Part shown: positions 18,501-25,241 of the stretch, piece by piece
Layout of the letters: every line of letters begins with the position of its first letter
How positions within the stretch are numbered: the stretch's first letter is position 1
NCBI RefSeq assembly: GCF_018614775.1
Contig: NZ_JAGGOF010000090.1
Location: 31,734-95,733, forward strand
Direction: 5' to 3'
DNA: 64,000 nt
Origin: Pseudomonas fluorescens
Lineage (GTDB): Bacteria > Pseudomonadota > Gammaproteobacteria > Pseudomonadales > Pseudomonadaceae
The notes under the pieces: model-generated
Databases searched by the model: none
Told to the model about the DNA's origin: nothing
The model's input: the letters and a program-made list of their open reading frames with translations, nothing else
Made by a program: the position numbers and the translations under genes

Positions 18501-21500
18501 CGTCGATCCTTTCGCGGCATCAATCTGGCCACCGATGACAATCTGCCCGCCATCGCGCACCAGGCCGTAGGCCTGGCCGCGCATATCCCGGGCAGTCACG
18601 GCCCGGCTGGAGACATCGATCAGCGCCTGCTCGCCCAGCCAGATGGAACGACCATGGCCCTGGGCATTGACCTGATCGCGAACCGCATCATCGACGCTCA
18701 ACTCGGTAAGGCTGACCCGCCCGCCCCAGGCGTCAAGCGTGCCGTTGGCGGTCAATTGCCCGCTGCTCCGGACGTCGATGCCCTGGCCTGGATCAACGGT
18801 AATGACGCTGCCCTTGCCCAGGCTCAATACCGTGCTCGCCATGTCGACGGCGCTGGAATTCGCGGTACCGGCGGTGAGGCTCAGGCTCGCGCCACGACGC
18901 TGGGTCAGGACAGCCTTGATCGCGTCCTCCTGATACAGCTGCGGCGTCCAGCGCTGCAAGGCTGCGACCGGCTCTGCGTCGTTGCCGGTGACCAACGCCT
19001 GCTCACCAACACGGTACACCGGCATGGTCACATCGACCCGGGTCCCGTCGGCCACAGTCAGGCCCTCGTTGCCGGTGATGTCATAGGCCGAGAAACCCTT
19101 GTCGAAGAAATCGCCGCCCAGTTGCAGAGTGCCGGGTTCGAGGGGGGTGCCGCTGTTGCCGATCAGCACTTTGCTGGCGGCCAGCTTCAAGGTCCCGCCG
19201 CCACTTGCGCCGGTACCGCGCAGTTCACCTTCGAGGTTCAAGTCGCCGCTGCCGGACGATGCACCGGTACTCGCGGTCAAGGTCAAGTCCCCACCCTTGC
19301 CGCCGCGAGTCTTGCCATCGGCCATCACGGCAGCACCGGAGCTGACGTCAATCAGGCTGCCCTGCTGCACATCGATATCGCCACTGCTGCGCACGGACAC
19401 GCTGCCGCCGTTGATGAACGGCAGGCCTTGGCGGTCGTTGCCGTCGAGCAGCAGATTGCTCCAGCGCCCGGCGGTGTTCAGCTTGACGCCCTCGCCCAAT
19501 GTGACCGTCGCCCGCTGCCCCGTGGCGGGTGAAAGTGTGACGTCTCCCAGCTGGAAATTATCGGTCCTGACCTGTTTGAGCACGTTGCCCAGGAAAATCC
19601 GACCGCTGCGGGCCGTCAGGTCGGCGTTCACCTCGACCTGCGGGGCATAAAGCGTGATGTCGCCGCCGTCGGCGACCTTGAGTACGCCGTCGACCTTGAT
19701 GCCTTCACCCGCCGCTACCTTGACCGCGCCGAGCTGGAAGCCATTGAGCAATTCATTGTCCAGCACCAGCTTGCCTTGCCGATCAGTGCCGACCACCGAA
19801 GTCAGGTCCAACCCCGCAGCAAGCTTGTCGTTCACCTTGCCAAGGGTGACCTGATCGAAGGTGGGGTTCAGGCCACTGTTGATGACGCCGCTGGTCTTGT
19901 CATGGATCGGCGTGTAGCTGCCCACCCATAATTGCGCTCGACGGGCCACTGCGTTTTGCGATTGCTGGTAGCCGTCGAGGTTGAGGTTCGGCGCCTGGGT
20001 CTGGCGTTCGCCCTGGTAGACCTCGCCGACGATCTGGCCTTCCAGCACGGCGTTGCGGGTCGACACCACCAGCTTGCCGGCATCGCGGCCGACGGTGTAG
20101 CCGGCCTCGAAACGCTCGCGCGGGGCGATCAGCGGGTTGTAGTAGTAATCGGTCTGGCCCCAGCGCTGGCTGTGGTCTTCGTAACCCTTGTAGAGACCGG
20201 TGTAGAGGATGTCGCCCGGGGCCTTGGACAGCTCATACAGACGACCATTGGCACCCATGAGCCAGGATTGGCGCAAGTACCCGCTCTGTACATCCAGGGT
20301 GCCGCCGGACAGGTTCAACTGAGCAGCCTGCTGGGTCACCACGTCGTTGCCAGCAAACGTCACGGTGCCGCCCTGGGCCGCCCACTCACCGACGCTGTGC
20401 CCACGGGTGCCGAGATAACCGCCAACTTCCAACAGACCACCTGCCGTGTACCAGCGGTCAGTGGCGTAGCCGTTGGTGCCCGCCGGGACGTAGACCAGGT
20501 CGCGCACGTCCACCCACACATCGTTGTTGGTCAGCTTGCCGCCCTCACGATTCAACGGCGCGTCACGCTGCTCGTTGCCCTGCACGTTGACCTTGATCGA
20601 GTTGGACTCCATCGCCACCTTGACGCCCACCGCACCGGAAACGTCGATCACCGCGCCATCGCGCACCAGGCTGCGACCGGCCGCGCTGACCGCAACCTGC
20701 CCGCCCGTCGCCAGGGTGATGGAACCGTTCTGGAAGTCGACGCTGCCGCCGCTGACGATCTCGACCCGGGACTGGTCGCTGCGGTCGACCACGCTGCCGA
20801 GGTTGTTGAACGGGCCGGAGATCAGGTTGTTCGGCGTGCCGTCCAGGCCGGCCGGTCCGGCGTTGCGCTGGCTGTCCAGGGCGCTGCCGCCCGCAGCGTC
20901 GAGCAGCACGGCGGTGGTGCTGCCCTGCCCCAGGGTCACGCTGGCGCTGCTGTTGCTGATGGCGTTGAGCAAATGCACGGTGCCGCGAGTGTCCACCGAA
21001 CTGCTGGCCACCGCCACGCCGTTTTGCTCCACCCGGTGCCCGGTAAGAGTGATGTCACCCGCGCTCGCCTGGATCAGCCCGCTGTTGATCACCGTGCCGG
21101 CGCTGCTGCCGGGCTTGAGGGACGTCGCCACTTCGTTGCCACGGGTGGTTGAACGCAGGTTGCCGCTGGTGCCCTGGCCGCGACGGATGTAAAAACTGTC
21201 GCCGGCCGCGAGGGTGGTCTGGCCCTTGGCGGTGATGATGGAGCCGGCGTTTTCCACTTCCGAGCCCAACAGCAAGGCATAGCCGCCGCCAGCCGTGGAC
21301 GTGGCGGCGCGGTGGGTTTCGATCAGCGCGCCCTGCTGCACGTCGACCTTGCCCGCCGCATCGGTGAAGGTCGGCTGGGTGCCAGTGGCATCGACGTACA
21401 ACCCGCGCTGGCTGAATTGTTCGTCGCTGATGTTGGCCGCCACCGCCGCCAGGTTGCGTACGTTGACCTGGCTGCTGCCGCTGAAAACGATGCCGTTGCG

Positions 21501-22166
21501 GTTGACCAGCATCACCGTGCCGCTGCCCTTGATCTGGCCCTGGATCTGACTCGGGCGCGCCTGGGGGTCGTTGACCCGGTTGAGCACCGCCCAGTCCGCT
21601 TGCTGCTGGAAATCCACCGTGGTGTTGCGCCCGACGTTGAAGGTTTCCCAGTTGAGAATCGCCTTGTCGGCGGTCTGCTCGATCTTCACCGTGGTCTTGC
21701 CACCGCTCTGGGACTGCTGCGGCCCCTTGGCGTTGAGCCAGCCCTGGGTCAGGCTGTTGTCGACCTTGAGCCCGCCCTCGCCCAAGCCATCCGGCACGAC
21801 CTGGACCTGCCCGAGCGCGGCTTGCCGCCCGGCAGCTTGCGCCGCCTGCTGGGCCGCGATGGCGGCCACGGTGTTGTTGAGGTTGGTCAGGGAACGCTGC
21901 AACTGCGCATTGGCCCGCTGCTGTTGCGCCAGGGGCGGCGGCATGCCGGGCTGTGCGGTGGTGGGCCGCGCCGCGCCACCGGCCTGAGTCGCGCCCTTGG
22001 CGGCAAACCAGGCCGAACTGAACGCCGTCGCCGCCTGGGCATTGCCGGCCACCATCAGCAGGGCAATGGCCTGGGCCAACGGCTTGAGCCGCAGCATCGA
22101 CAATTCGCCATCGCGACGGGGGGCCTGCAGTTTCGTCTGGGGTTTGCAGCGCAGCATCCTACTCAT
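9570..22166 (-). CDS. pdtA: giant two-partner-secretion exoprotein (TpsA), PdtA-like
   Basis: About 4,198 residues from ATG 22166 (ATG 22157 has better spacing from GAAGG; the longer frame starts with TTG and is less likely). A long signal peptide with a basic n-region ends near GNAQA-A. A Gln/Ala-rich linker leads into the hemagglutination-activity TPS domain (ILNWETFNVG, NRVNDPQARPSQIQG, MLVNRNGIVFSG), needed for recognition by a TpsB transporter. The rest is mostly repeats of the beta-helix type (GG-L-L-A..., LNLASAVVLPSGKLTLSA), ending in a short coiled or charged tail. Immediate synteny with a DING phosphatase and hxc genes matches P. aeruginosa PdtA, a phosphate-depletion-regulated exoprotein. 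No TpsB gene lies in the window. Six cysteines occur, unusual for TpsA proteins, four of them in a tandem repeat. No C-terminal toxin domain was recognised. Confidence 0.9.
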   Translation of the reverse strand: MSRMLRCKPQTKLQAPRRDGELSMLRLKPLAQAIALLMVAGNAQAATAFSSAWFAAKGATQAGGAARPTTAQPGMPPPLAQQQRANAQLQRSLTNLNNTVAAIAAQQAAQAAGRQAALGQVQVVPDGLGEGGLKVDNSLTQGWLNAKGPQQSQSGGKTTVKIEQTADKAILNWETFNVGRNTTVDFQQQADWAVLNRVNDPQARPSQIQGQIKGSGTVMLVNRNGIVFSGSSQVNVRNLAAVAANISDEQFSQRGLYVDATGTQPTFTDAAGKVDVQQGALIETHRAATSTAGGGYALLLGSEVENAGSIITAKGQTTLAAGDSFYIRRGQGTSGNLRSTTRGNEVATSLKPGSSAGTVINSGLIQASAGDITLTGHRVEQNGVAVASSSVDTRGTVHLLNAISNSSASVTLGQGSTTAVLLDAAGGSALDSQRNAGPAGLDGTPNNLISGPFNNLGSVVDRSDQSRVEIVSGGSVDFQNGSITLATGGQVAVSAAGRSLVRDGAVIDVSGAVGVKVAMESNSIKVNVQGNEQRDAPLNREGGKLTNNDVWVDVRDLVYVPAGTNGYATDRWYTAGGLLEVGGYLGTRGHSVGEWAAQGGTVTFAGNDVVTQQAAQLNLSGGTLDVQSGYLRQSWLMGANGRLYELSKAPGDILYTGLYKGYEDHSQRWGQTDYYYNPLIAPRERFEAGYTVGRDAGKLVVSTRNAVLEGQIVGEVYQGERQTQAPNLNLDGYQQSQNAVARRAQLWVGSYTPIHDKTSGVINSGLNPTFDQVTLGKVNDKLAAGLDLTSVVGTDRQGKLVLDNELLNGFQLGAVKVAAGEGIKVDGVLKVADGGDITLYAPQVEVNADLTARSGRIFLGNVLKQVRTDNFQLGDVTLSPATGQRATVTLGEGVKLNTAGRWSNLLLDGNDRQGLPFINGGSVSVRSSGDIDVQQGSLIDVSSGAAVMADGKTRGGKGGDLTLTASTGASSGSGDLNLEGELRGTGASGGGTLKLAASKVLIGNSGTPLEPGTLQLGGDFFDKGFSAYDITGNEGLTVADGTRVDVTMPVYRVGEQALVTGNDAEPVAALQRWTPQLYQEDAIKAVLTQRRGASLSLTAGTANSSAVDMASTVLSLGKGSVITVDPGQGIDVRSSGQLTANGTLDAWGGRVSLTELSVDDAVRDQVNAQGHGRSIWLGEQALIDVSSRAVTARDMRGQAYGLVRDGGQIVIGGQIDAAKGSTSASELFVVVRDGARLQADGSQAVLDVPGQGRTVVASNGGSISLVSANGLYLNGDFSARSGGTGAAGGRLSVALETPYYLNSSLENRVLQVRELVLGQTAQASTLGDTAEASADSLVYGHGRLGVEQVQAGGFDSLVLLSNGLMSFDGDLSLSLGQSLSLHARSFGLSAAAPADTQVQLNAPHVLLARPTGKVSSRPTLEGYTRPVMDGNDVSLLANKALFSVNADLLDVQGNVMFSSKGMLRQADGTMVGLERAGFDRVQLSSSGDMRFLAGISSDGLPTGFTTQLVTPSDMILQAAQLYPATGVGARVLAGYGWGTSNGTSLYDPTRSLVIGRTTQAIPQVPYSAFGHLQLGSAQIEQGGVVRAPLGLIEIGTNDITGVTARVDLLPNSLTSVSGLGLVLPYGGTVDGQSYEYAGKKVVFLGQGAMPSVNGDLNIGVILGGKSVMAQEGSVLDLSGGGDLLGAGFISGRGGSTDARFNPLVQIGANGGFTLPGLSSNPVYAIVPGNQSAYAPVAPEGGAVDPRVGQQITIGAGVPGLAAGTYTLMPSTYALLPGAFRVEVNGLAGQGSTTGALQMRNGSWTTAGVLSVANTGQRNSLASQIILTSGDVLRRYSQYNETSYAQFAVADAARLGVPRALLPVDAKTLKLKLAPGAGDQAFSFKGIGKFAPQKGGYGGTVTVVGNVGGALEVVADGRGATAGFEGVTLNAESLNALNASRQVIGGQFYTLYGQGANYITPTFAASSRVILREGATLAAPEVFLVANGELSMEQGAAINTIGRGAAAYDARDGFVYDLNVNGQNLSLLAASNGLLNVLAPSSGSNGTINIGGCSLTPCSGVTRIHSEGSIAAATGGSLELDDRVRYGTRHLTLALSNINVGTSPALSDAAARNVLPAGLTLSQTVLDRLLRGDTEYGAPALETLELSAREALNFYGTVSLDTYDSATGKSRLANLMLSTPAIYGAGDANDVAAIRTANLIWNGAVGAPGSVIAGGAGTGAGRLDIQAQRIEFGYGEFAQPSSVTTLDRLALGFANVNLSASERLTANHKGSLAVHQTQGAYDPKAGFAYSGGNLNILTPLLTGEAGSINRITAGGAINVAGASAKPGTVSGLGGELSLKGASLNLASAVVLPSGKLTLSATRDLTLADEALIDVAGRTVTFNDVTRYSAGGEVILQSQNGDIHQADGSTLDFSARNNQAGRLSAVALDGAAGVVDLQGRILGSSTGEYDAGGTAMPYLAGSVEIQAQRLGDSGSLSEQFAALNQRLNDGQVFGARGFQLKQGSLVIGDGFKASSINVSVDNGSLLVNGKVDASGERVGSIYLAAGNALTLGSAAVLDAHGRRLRVDSYGKIIDSPNRAIVDLTTRQGLLTLGNGARIDLRHGTEVALGSKPGLHDGRARGTLQLNAPRLGGVSGGDVAIDASGAVDVQGARSISLVAMWQYDDAPLVNVPAASGKPYQVINQAWLNDVHDDNTAFITQAHANDDLLQRKLAGLDNSRYREVFHLRPGVEVVSATADGDLVVQGDLDLSRYRYESLNPHNQLDENVYGSGESASLTLRAGGDLNIYGSITDGFAQPPASNDDKGWVLLPGIDFAAGDIVVPGAGVTLADGTAFPAGSVLNFDVPLKGTTLAAGTRLPVAATLDQPLLLPAGTVLAAAVHDASGNLLLAAGTLLSTAQTFDAGTVFGAGSLMNSSVTVRNLIWPKGVALPGIANASNGLTNVQRLSGDLSLSMGSKIPSGTDIKLPTGVDSVQLRPEVAGSNWAIAPMLAEGSQSWSLRLVAGADTQAADSRVVQPLTAGGDLHLADSHYGMFGKAGAGGGLVWTAEGAENFGDPSLEGKFIDFENVAYPGMCEDTPSFCKTSSGFVWTEEGAENFGYPDLVGQPIDFEKDAYPGMCDDTPSFCKAIGQTEYKAGSQRWSVIRTGAADLELFSAGDLKMDSLYGVYTAGRSASTTFANDPYNQPKALGTAGKVLNDALGENEQFVDGGPHSLYRAWYPDFGGNLTLNVGGSLTGNAMDVVTSSSNTRPNPGDLGYDTANVGNWLWRQGNGSVSTGTQAQPAAWWINFGSYTAAQNGKADLMVGFTGLGTLGGGNLNVQVAGDAGVLDQMAGSLLEPRSNSRSQGLVLAVGSTGRVGTDGSLQLTGGGDLNLHVGGALNPGSLFTSGHLNGAVINLRGHAQIDSGAIGRIDLRYGNAPTVQSPRETRAYDSFKSTRGEAAGGLTLMPGDATFNLSTLGDLIVQDVGDPGRAPMMSASPFKSGAINGSGVSWFTLWTANTAIDLWTSGGNLTPLTSGVDTDLAMVYPSILRAVAASGSLYYGSAKVTGSSPIYEGNNLPALLLAPGSNSELQLLAGDSIYGGDMSVSRSGAASTALATPFRPAYAASVDNGISIRISNLSADGNPARPSANILPLLAFDTSSASSEWAFNVDPARFYALEGDLLAVTTGRSMTSVSTARWPGRIAYEGAGAVRMMAGRDIVSSGIPLAGSRSDNAEAGNYTVAGNLFIHNNPTDISIVSAGRDILYSNFNVAGPGLLEITAGRNILMEDKVGITSLGAVVPGDSRPGASLVLQAGAGLDGADYERFVKAYLDPANQALAGVSLASQDGKVAKTYEAELVEWLEQRFGFSGDSEQARSYFAALPAEQQRVFARDVYFAELKAGGREYNEAGGVRQGSYLRGREAIALLFPEKDVAGNAITYKGDITMFGGAGVHTDFGGSIQMLTPGGGQTFGIEGNAPPSTAGVITQGEGDIQLYARNSILLGQSRIMTTFGGSILGWSALGDINAGRGSKTTVVYTPPKRLYDTWGNVTLSPSVPSTGAGIATLNPIAEVAPGDIDLIAPLGTIDAGEAGIRVSGNVNIAALTVVNAANIQTQGKSTGVPLAVTVNTGAITSASSAATSATQAAEDVARQQQNAARQNQASVFTVQVVSFGSEQLAPSRDGASRQTPRAYDPTSPVQVLGAGPLDEQTRQRLTEEERGRLSL
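12802..13052 (-). repeat. 44-residue tandem duplication inside the TpsA gene
   Basis: Two in-frame copies with period 132 bases (12802-12920 and 12934-13052, matching at most positions). Each encodes VWT-EGAENFG-P-L-G--IDFE followed by AYPGMC-DTPSFCK. Each copy carries a CX6C pair. The stretch looks less GC-rich than its surroundings and is flanked by ordinary beta-helix repeats. Confidence 0.85.
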
Positions 22167-22244
22167 CCTTCGGTTTGCTCTAAGGGCGCGCAACGCAGTG
22201 CCATCAAGCTGCCAGCGTTGGTTATAGGGGTTAGGCGGTTGCAG

Positions 22245-22281
22245 CCGTTCGGGACCGAACGGTTGTCATGAAAATTTCATG
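22245..22281. promoter_or_regulatory. two adjacent palindromes upstream of the TpsA gene; candidate operator or Pho box
   Basis: CCGTTCGG (22245-22252) and CCGAACGG (22255-22262) form a perfect inverted repeat. Four bases on, CATGAAA and TTTCATG form a second (22267-22281). The second overlaps TTGTCATGAAAATTTCAT (22263-22280), which matches the PhoB-box layout CTGTCAT-N4-CTGTCAT at 11 of 14 positions, but on the plus strand, opposite to the gene. All lie within about 120 bases of the TpsA start. Function is inferred from position only. Confidence 0.35.
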
Positions 22282-22311
22282 TGGCTGTGTTGATGACGGC
22301 ACTACGCAAAA

Positions 22312-22339
22312 GTCAGCAACGGCTTTCGCCGTTGCTGAC
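22312..22339 (-). terminator. intrinsic terminator of the DING phosphatase gene
   Basis: GTCAGCAACGGC (22312-22323) pairs perfectly with GCCGTTGCTGAC (22328-22339) around a four-base loop. On the minus strand the stem is followed by TTTT, and it lies about 30 bases past the phosphatase stop codon. It should insulate that gene from the exoprotein gene that follows. Confidence 0.8.
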
Positions 22340-22367
22340 AGGTGTTACGTGTCGCTCGGATGGGGTG

Positions 22368-23540
22368 TTACAGCGGACGACCGATGCCGTTGCAGACGTT
22401 GGTGTTGCCGATGCTTTGAGCGCTCGAAGCGGTCAGGAAGCTGCCGCGGATGGCGGATTTCCAGGCACCTGGCAGCGGCACAAAGCGGTTGGCCGTGATA
22501 GCCGCGTCGTTGCTGCTGGCCGCAGTGGCGTTGTAGTGACGGGTGAAGAAATCACGCACCTGGGTGGTTTGAGCAGCATTGGCGTAGCACTGGCTGAAGA
22601 TCACGTTGGTGAAGCCCAGGATCGGGTAGCCGGTGGTTGGGTAAGGCACGACGCTTGGATCGTTAGGGTTGGCGACGGCAGCGAACACGGGTACCCAAGC
22701 GTTCGGGTTGGCGCGGTTGGCAGCGGCGGGAACAGCTACGGCGCTGATGGCAGCCGACACGTTGGCAGGTGCTGGGGAAACACCGGCAACACGGGCAACC
22801 TTGGTGGCGTCGTCCAGACCGGCCAGAGTCGTTGCGGCGTAATCCGGGCTCATGTAGGTGATGCGGCCCTGGGCAGCGTTCACCGCAGTCATCACAGCCT
22901 GGCTGCCAGTAGCGGCTACCGCGCCAGTTGGCAGGCCACCGCTATAGCTGGAGGCGAAGGTGGTGGTGACGGCGAAAGTGCCGGTTTCAGCGCACTTGGC
23001 GTTCAGGAAACGGGTGAACAGTTCAGTGGTGCCGCTGCTTTCTGCACGATATACCACGGTGATCGCGCCGGTGCGGCCAGAACCGGTGATCTGGCTCCAG
23101 TCGGTCAGACGGCCGGAGAACACGCCGCACAGTTGGTTGACGCTCAGATCAACGTTGGCAGTGCCAGTCTTGTTGAACGGAATGGCGACCGAAGTGGCCA
23201 CCGAAGGCACCTGGATCAGCGGGCCCCAGGCGGCACCGTGAGCGGTGACGTAGTTGTTCAGCTCAGTGGTGCTGAGCTTGGAGTCGCTGCCGGCCCAGTG
23301 CACGTTCTTGCTGGTGTCGCCGGCCACGAACTTGGTGTAGTCGTTGTTCAGGAACGCCAGTTTGCCGTTGCCGCTGCCCACGCCGATGTAAGGGGCGAAA
23401 CCGGCGGTCAGTACACCGGAAGTCTGGTACAGCGGTTGTGGCAAGGTCGCACCACCGCCATTGACATCAGCCATGGCAGCCTGGGCGGCACAGAGGCCAG
23501 CGAGGGTCAGGGATACCGCGAGAACGTTGCGCTTAAACAT
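22368..23540 (-). CDS. lapA: DING/PstS-like secreted phosphate-binding protein or alkaline phosphatase (LapA-like)
   Basis: 390 residues with a signal peptide cleaved after AAMA (residue 24), giving a mature N-terminus DVNGGGATLPQPLY, nearly the DINGGGATLP signature for which DING proteins are named. The phosphate-binding loops of the PstS fold are present (VGSGNGK, HWAGSDSKLS, RAESSGTTELFTRFL, ATGSQ). Family members bind phosphate tightly, and P. aeruginosa LapA is reported as a low-molecular-weight alkaline phosphatase exported by the Hxc type II system. The neighbouring hxc genes make this the likely passenger of that system. The cysteines probably form disulfides in the periplasm before export. 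SD AGGAGA lies seven bases before ATG. Expression under phosphate limitation is expected from the family, not shown here. Confidence 0.9.
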   Translation of the reverse strand: MFKRNVLAVSLTLAGLCAAQAAMADVNGGGATLPQPLYQTSGVLTAGFAPYIGVGSGNGKLAFLNNDYTKFVAGDTSKNVHWAGSDSKLSTTELNNYVTAHGAAWGPLIQVPSVATSVAIPFNKTGTANVDLSVNQLCGVFSGRLTDWSQITGSGRTGAITVVYRAESSGTTELFTRFLNAKCAETGTFAVTTTFASSYSGGLPTGAVAATGSQAVMTAVNAAQGRITYMSPDYAATTLAGLDDATKVARVAGVSPAPANVSAAISAVAVPAAANRANPNAWVPVFAAVANPNDPSVVPYPTTGYPILGFTNVIFSQCYANAAQTTQVRDFFTRHYNATAASSNDAAITANRFVPLPGAWKSAIRGSFLTASSAQSIGNTNVCNGIGRPL

Positions 23541-23660
23541 GAAGAATCTCCTTTCATCGTGTTCGTACGTTAGGTAGGTGACGCATGCTTGCCGTCATGG
23601 CGCTCGGTCCGGTGCCGCAGGCGTTGGGTGAGGCCATGGGTTAGAAATTCGCAGGTTCCG

Positions 23661-23678
23661 GTGACAGATAAAGGAAAA
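23661..23678 (-). promoter_or_regulatory. weak candidate PhoB box upstream of the DING gene
   Basis: Read on the minus strand, TTTTCCT-TTAT-CTGTCAC has the 7-4-7 spacing of a Pho box. The second half matches CTGTCAT at six of seven positions, the first at only four. It lies about 120 bases upstream of the start. An isolated CTGTCAT also occurs at 23820-23826 on the same strand. Supported mainly by the expectation that lapA homologues are PhoB-controlled. Confidence 0.28.
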
Positions 23679-23716
23679 AACCTCGGGAGCTGAAGGCTGA
23701 TTCCGCGGGTTTTTTC
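23674..23716 (-). terminator. inverted repeat with T-run, possible end of the hxc operon transcript
   Basis: GAAAAAACC (23674-23682) is the reverse complement of GGTTTTTTC (23708-23716), with about 25 bases between. On the minus strand it reads as a stem ending in GGTTTTTTCC, about 310 bases downstream of hxcS and before the phosphatase gene. The loop is long and it overlaps the weak Pho-box candidate, so both calls are tentative. Confidence 0.35.
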
Positions 23717-23914
23717 TCGGGTGTTCGAGGGCTCTAGAGCGGGATTCACAGCCGGTTCGACGGCAAAGTCACAGGGGTTTGTGGTGGGGCTGGCGGCGGG
23801 TGGTCGCGGGCGGCGGAAGATGACAGAACGGGGAACCCGAGTTTGAGCCGGGTGAGGCTCGGGAGGTGTGCCGGCGGCCAGATTTTTTTTGCCTGGCCGC
23901 TTTTGTGGGGGAAC

Positions 23915-24003
23915 CTGTGGGAGCAAAGCTTGCTCGCGATACAGGCAACTCGATTCAAGCGGGACCGCGACGATTTCATCGCGGGCAAGCCTTGCTCCCA
24001 CAG
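23915..24003. repeat. REP pair, AAAGCTTGCTC subtype
   Basis: CTGTGGGAGCAAAGCTTGCT from 23915 and the inverted partner GCAAGCCTTGCTCCCACAG ending at 24003, downstream of hxcS. Confidence 0.85.
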
Positions 24004-24029
24004 GTTTTGTGTCAGCTGGGGGTGCGTGG

Positions 24030-25241
24030 TTATTGCACCAACTGATTGATCTCGATGATCGGCAGCAGCACCGCCATGACGATCACCAGCACCACGCCGC
24101 CCATGATCACGATCATCAGCGGTTCCAGCAGTGCGGTCATGCCCATGGCCCGGCGTTCAATGTCGCGGGACAGGGTTTGCGCGGCGCGTTCGAGCATCGG
24201 CGGCAGGCAGCCGGTTTTCTCGCCGCTGGCAATCAGGTGGATCAGTATCGGCGGGAAGACTTTTTCCACCCGCAAGGCCGCCGCCAGGTTGACCCCTTCG
24301 CGGACCTTGGCGGTGGCGTCGCTGACGCTCAGGCTCAAACGGTCATTGGATAAGGTCTGCCGTGCCGCCTCCAGCGCCCGCAGCAGCGGCACCCCCGCTC
24401 CCCCGAGGATCGCCAGGGTCGAGGCAAATCGCGCGGTATTGAGGCCCAGCACGAAACGCCCGATCAGCGGCAGGCGCAGCACCCGCGCATGCCAGTTCAG
24501 CCGTGCCGTTGGGTTGCGCAAATACATCCGCCACCCCCAGAAGCCGCCGGCCAGAACGCAGAAACACAGCCCACCCCAGGCACGGATGAAATCGCTGGCG
24601 GTGAGCATCGCCAGGGTCAGTCCCGGCAGGTCTTGCCGAGCCTGGGAGAACGCACTGACCACCTGGGGCACGACGTAGCTGAGCAGGAAAATCACGATGG
24701 CGATCGACACCAGCCCGACCACGCCCGGGTAGATGAACGCCGTGAGGATCTTGCCCCGCAGGTTGTTGCGTTCCTCGATGTAATCCGCCAGTCGCTCCAT
24801 GACCTGGGCCAGGTCGCCGGACTCTTCGCCGGCGGCGATCAGCGCCCGATAGATTTCCGGAAAGTCCCGAGGCCGCGCCGCCAGCGCCTCGGCCAGGCGC
24901 ATGCCGCTGCGCACATCGGCGCGTACCGCGCTCAGGGTCTGGGCGATGTGCTTGCGTTCGGCCTGTTCCACCGTGGCGCTCAGCGCCGCTTCCAGCGGCA
25001 GGCTCGCGCCCAACAGGCTCGCCAGTTGCCGGGTGGCCCAGGCCAGGTCGTTGTCCGAAAGCCTGGCGCTGAACAGCCCGCCGCCATTGGCCTGTGCGGT
25101 GTTGCGCTCGGCCTCGACCTGCAACGCGGTCAGCCCGCGACTGCGCAGCAGGCTGAACGCCGCGCTCTGGCTGTCCGCTTCCAGGTGCCCGGATTGGACC
25201 TTGCCCTGGGCGTCGGCGGCCTCGAAACGGTAGCGATTCAT
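24030..25241 (-). CDS. hxcS: type II secretion inner-membrane platform protein, GspF family (HxcS)
   Basis: 403 residues, the normal length for GspF. Two copies of the T2SS_F domain are visible (RQLASLLGASLPLEAAL and TARFASTLAILGGAGVPLLRAL), each followed by the GEESGDLAQVMERLADY or GEKTGCLPPMLERAA motif. Membrane helices occur near residues 170-190 and 220-240 and at the C-terminus. It anchors the pseudopilus assembly machine in the inner membrane and contacts GspE. Its ATG shares one base with the hxcR stop (TGATG). It is the last gene of the minus-strand hxc run, followed by a REP pair and a possible terminator. The name rests on synteny with lapA and the other hxc genes. Confidence 0.9.
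   Translation of the reverse strand: MNRYRFEAADAQGKVQSGHLEADSQSAAFSLLRSRGLTALQVEAERNTAQANGGGLFSARLSDNDLAWATRQLASLLGASLPLEAALSATVEQAERKHIAQTLSAVRADVRSGMRLAEALAARPRDFPEIYRALIAAGEESGDLAQVMERLADYIEERNNLRGKILTAFIYPGVVGLVSIAIVIFLLSYVVPQVVSAFSQARQDLPGLTLAMLTASDFIRAWGGLCFCVLAGGFWGWRMYLRNPTARLNWHARVLRLPLIGRFVLGLNTARFASTLAILGGAGVPLLRALEAARQTLSNDRLSLSVSDATAKVREGVNLAAALRVEKVFPPILIHLIASGEKTGCLPPMLERAAQTLSRDIERRAMGMTALLEPLMIVIMGGVVLVIVMAVLLPIIEINQLVQ

Larger units (their letters stand above)
23541..24029. other. 489-base gap between lapA and hxcS: leader, inverted repeat and REP pair
   Basis: Contains the leader of the phosphatase gene (SD just before 23540), the inverted repeat at 23674-23716, a T-run at 23883-23890, and a REP pair at 23915-24003. 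A 143-codon frame on the minus strand runs across the REP pair and was not accepted as a gene. Confidence 0.7.

Noticed and set aside
23570..24001. 143-codon minus-strand frame between lapA and hxcS
   Set aside because: Its first part is translated REP sequence (MGARLARDE) and the rest is low-complexity; a terminator-like repeat also lies within it.
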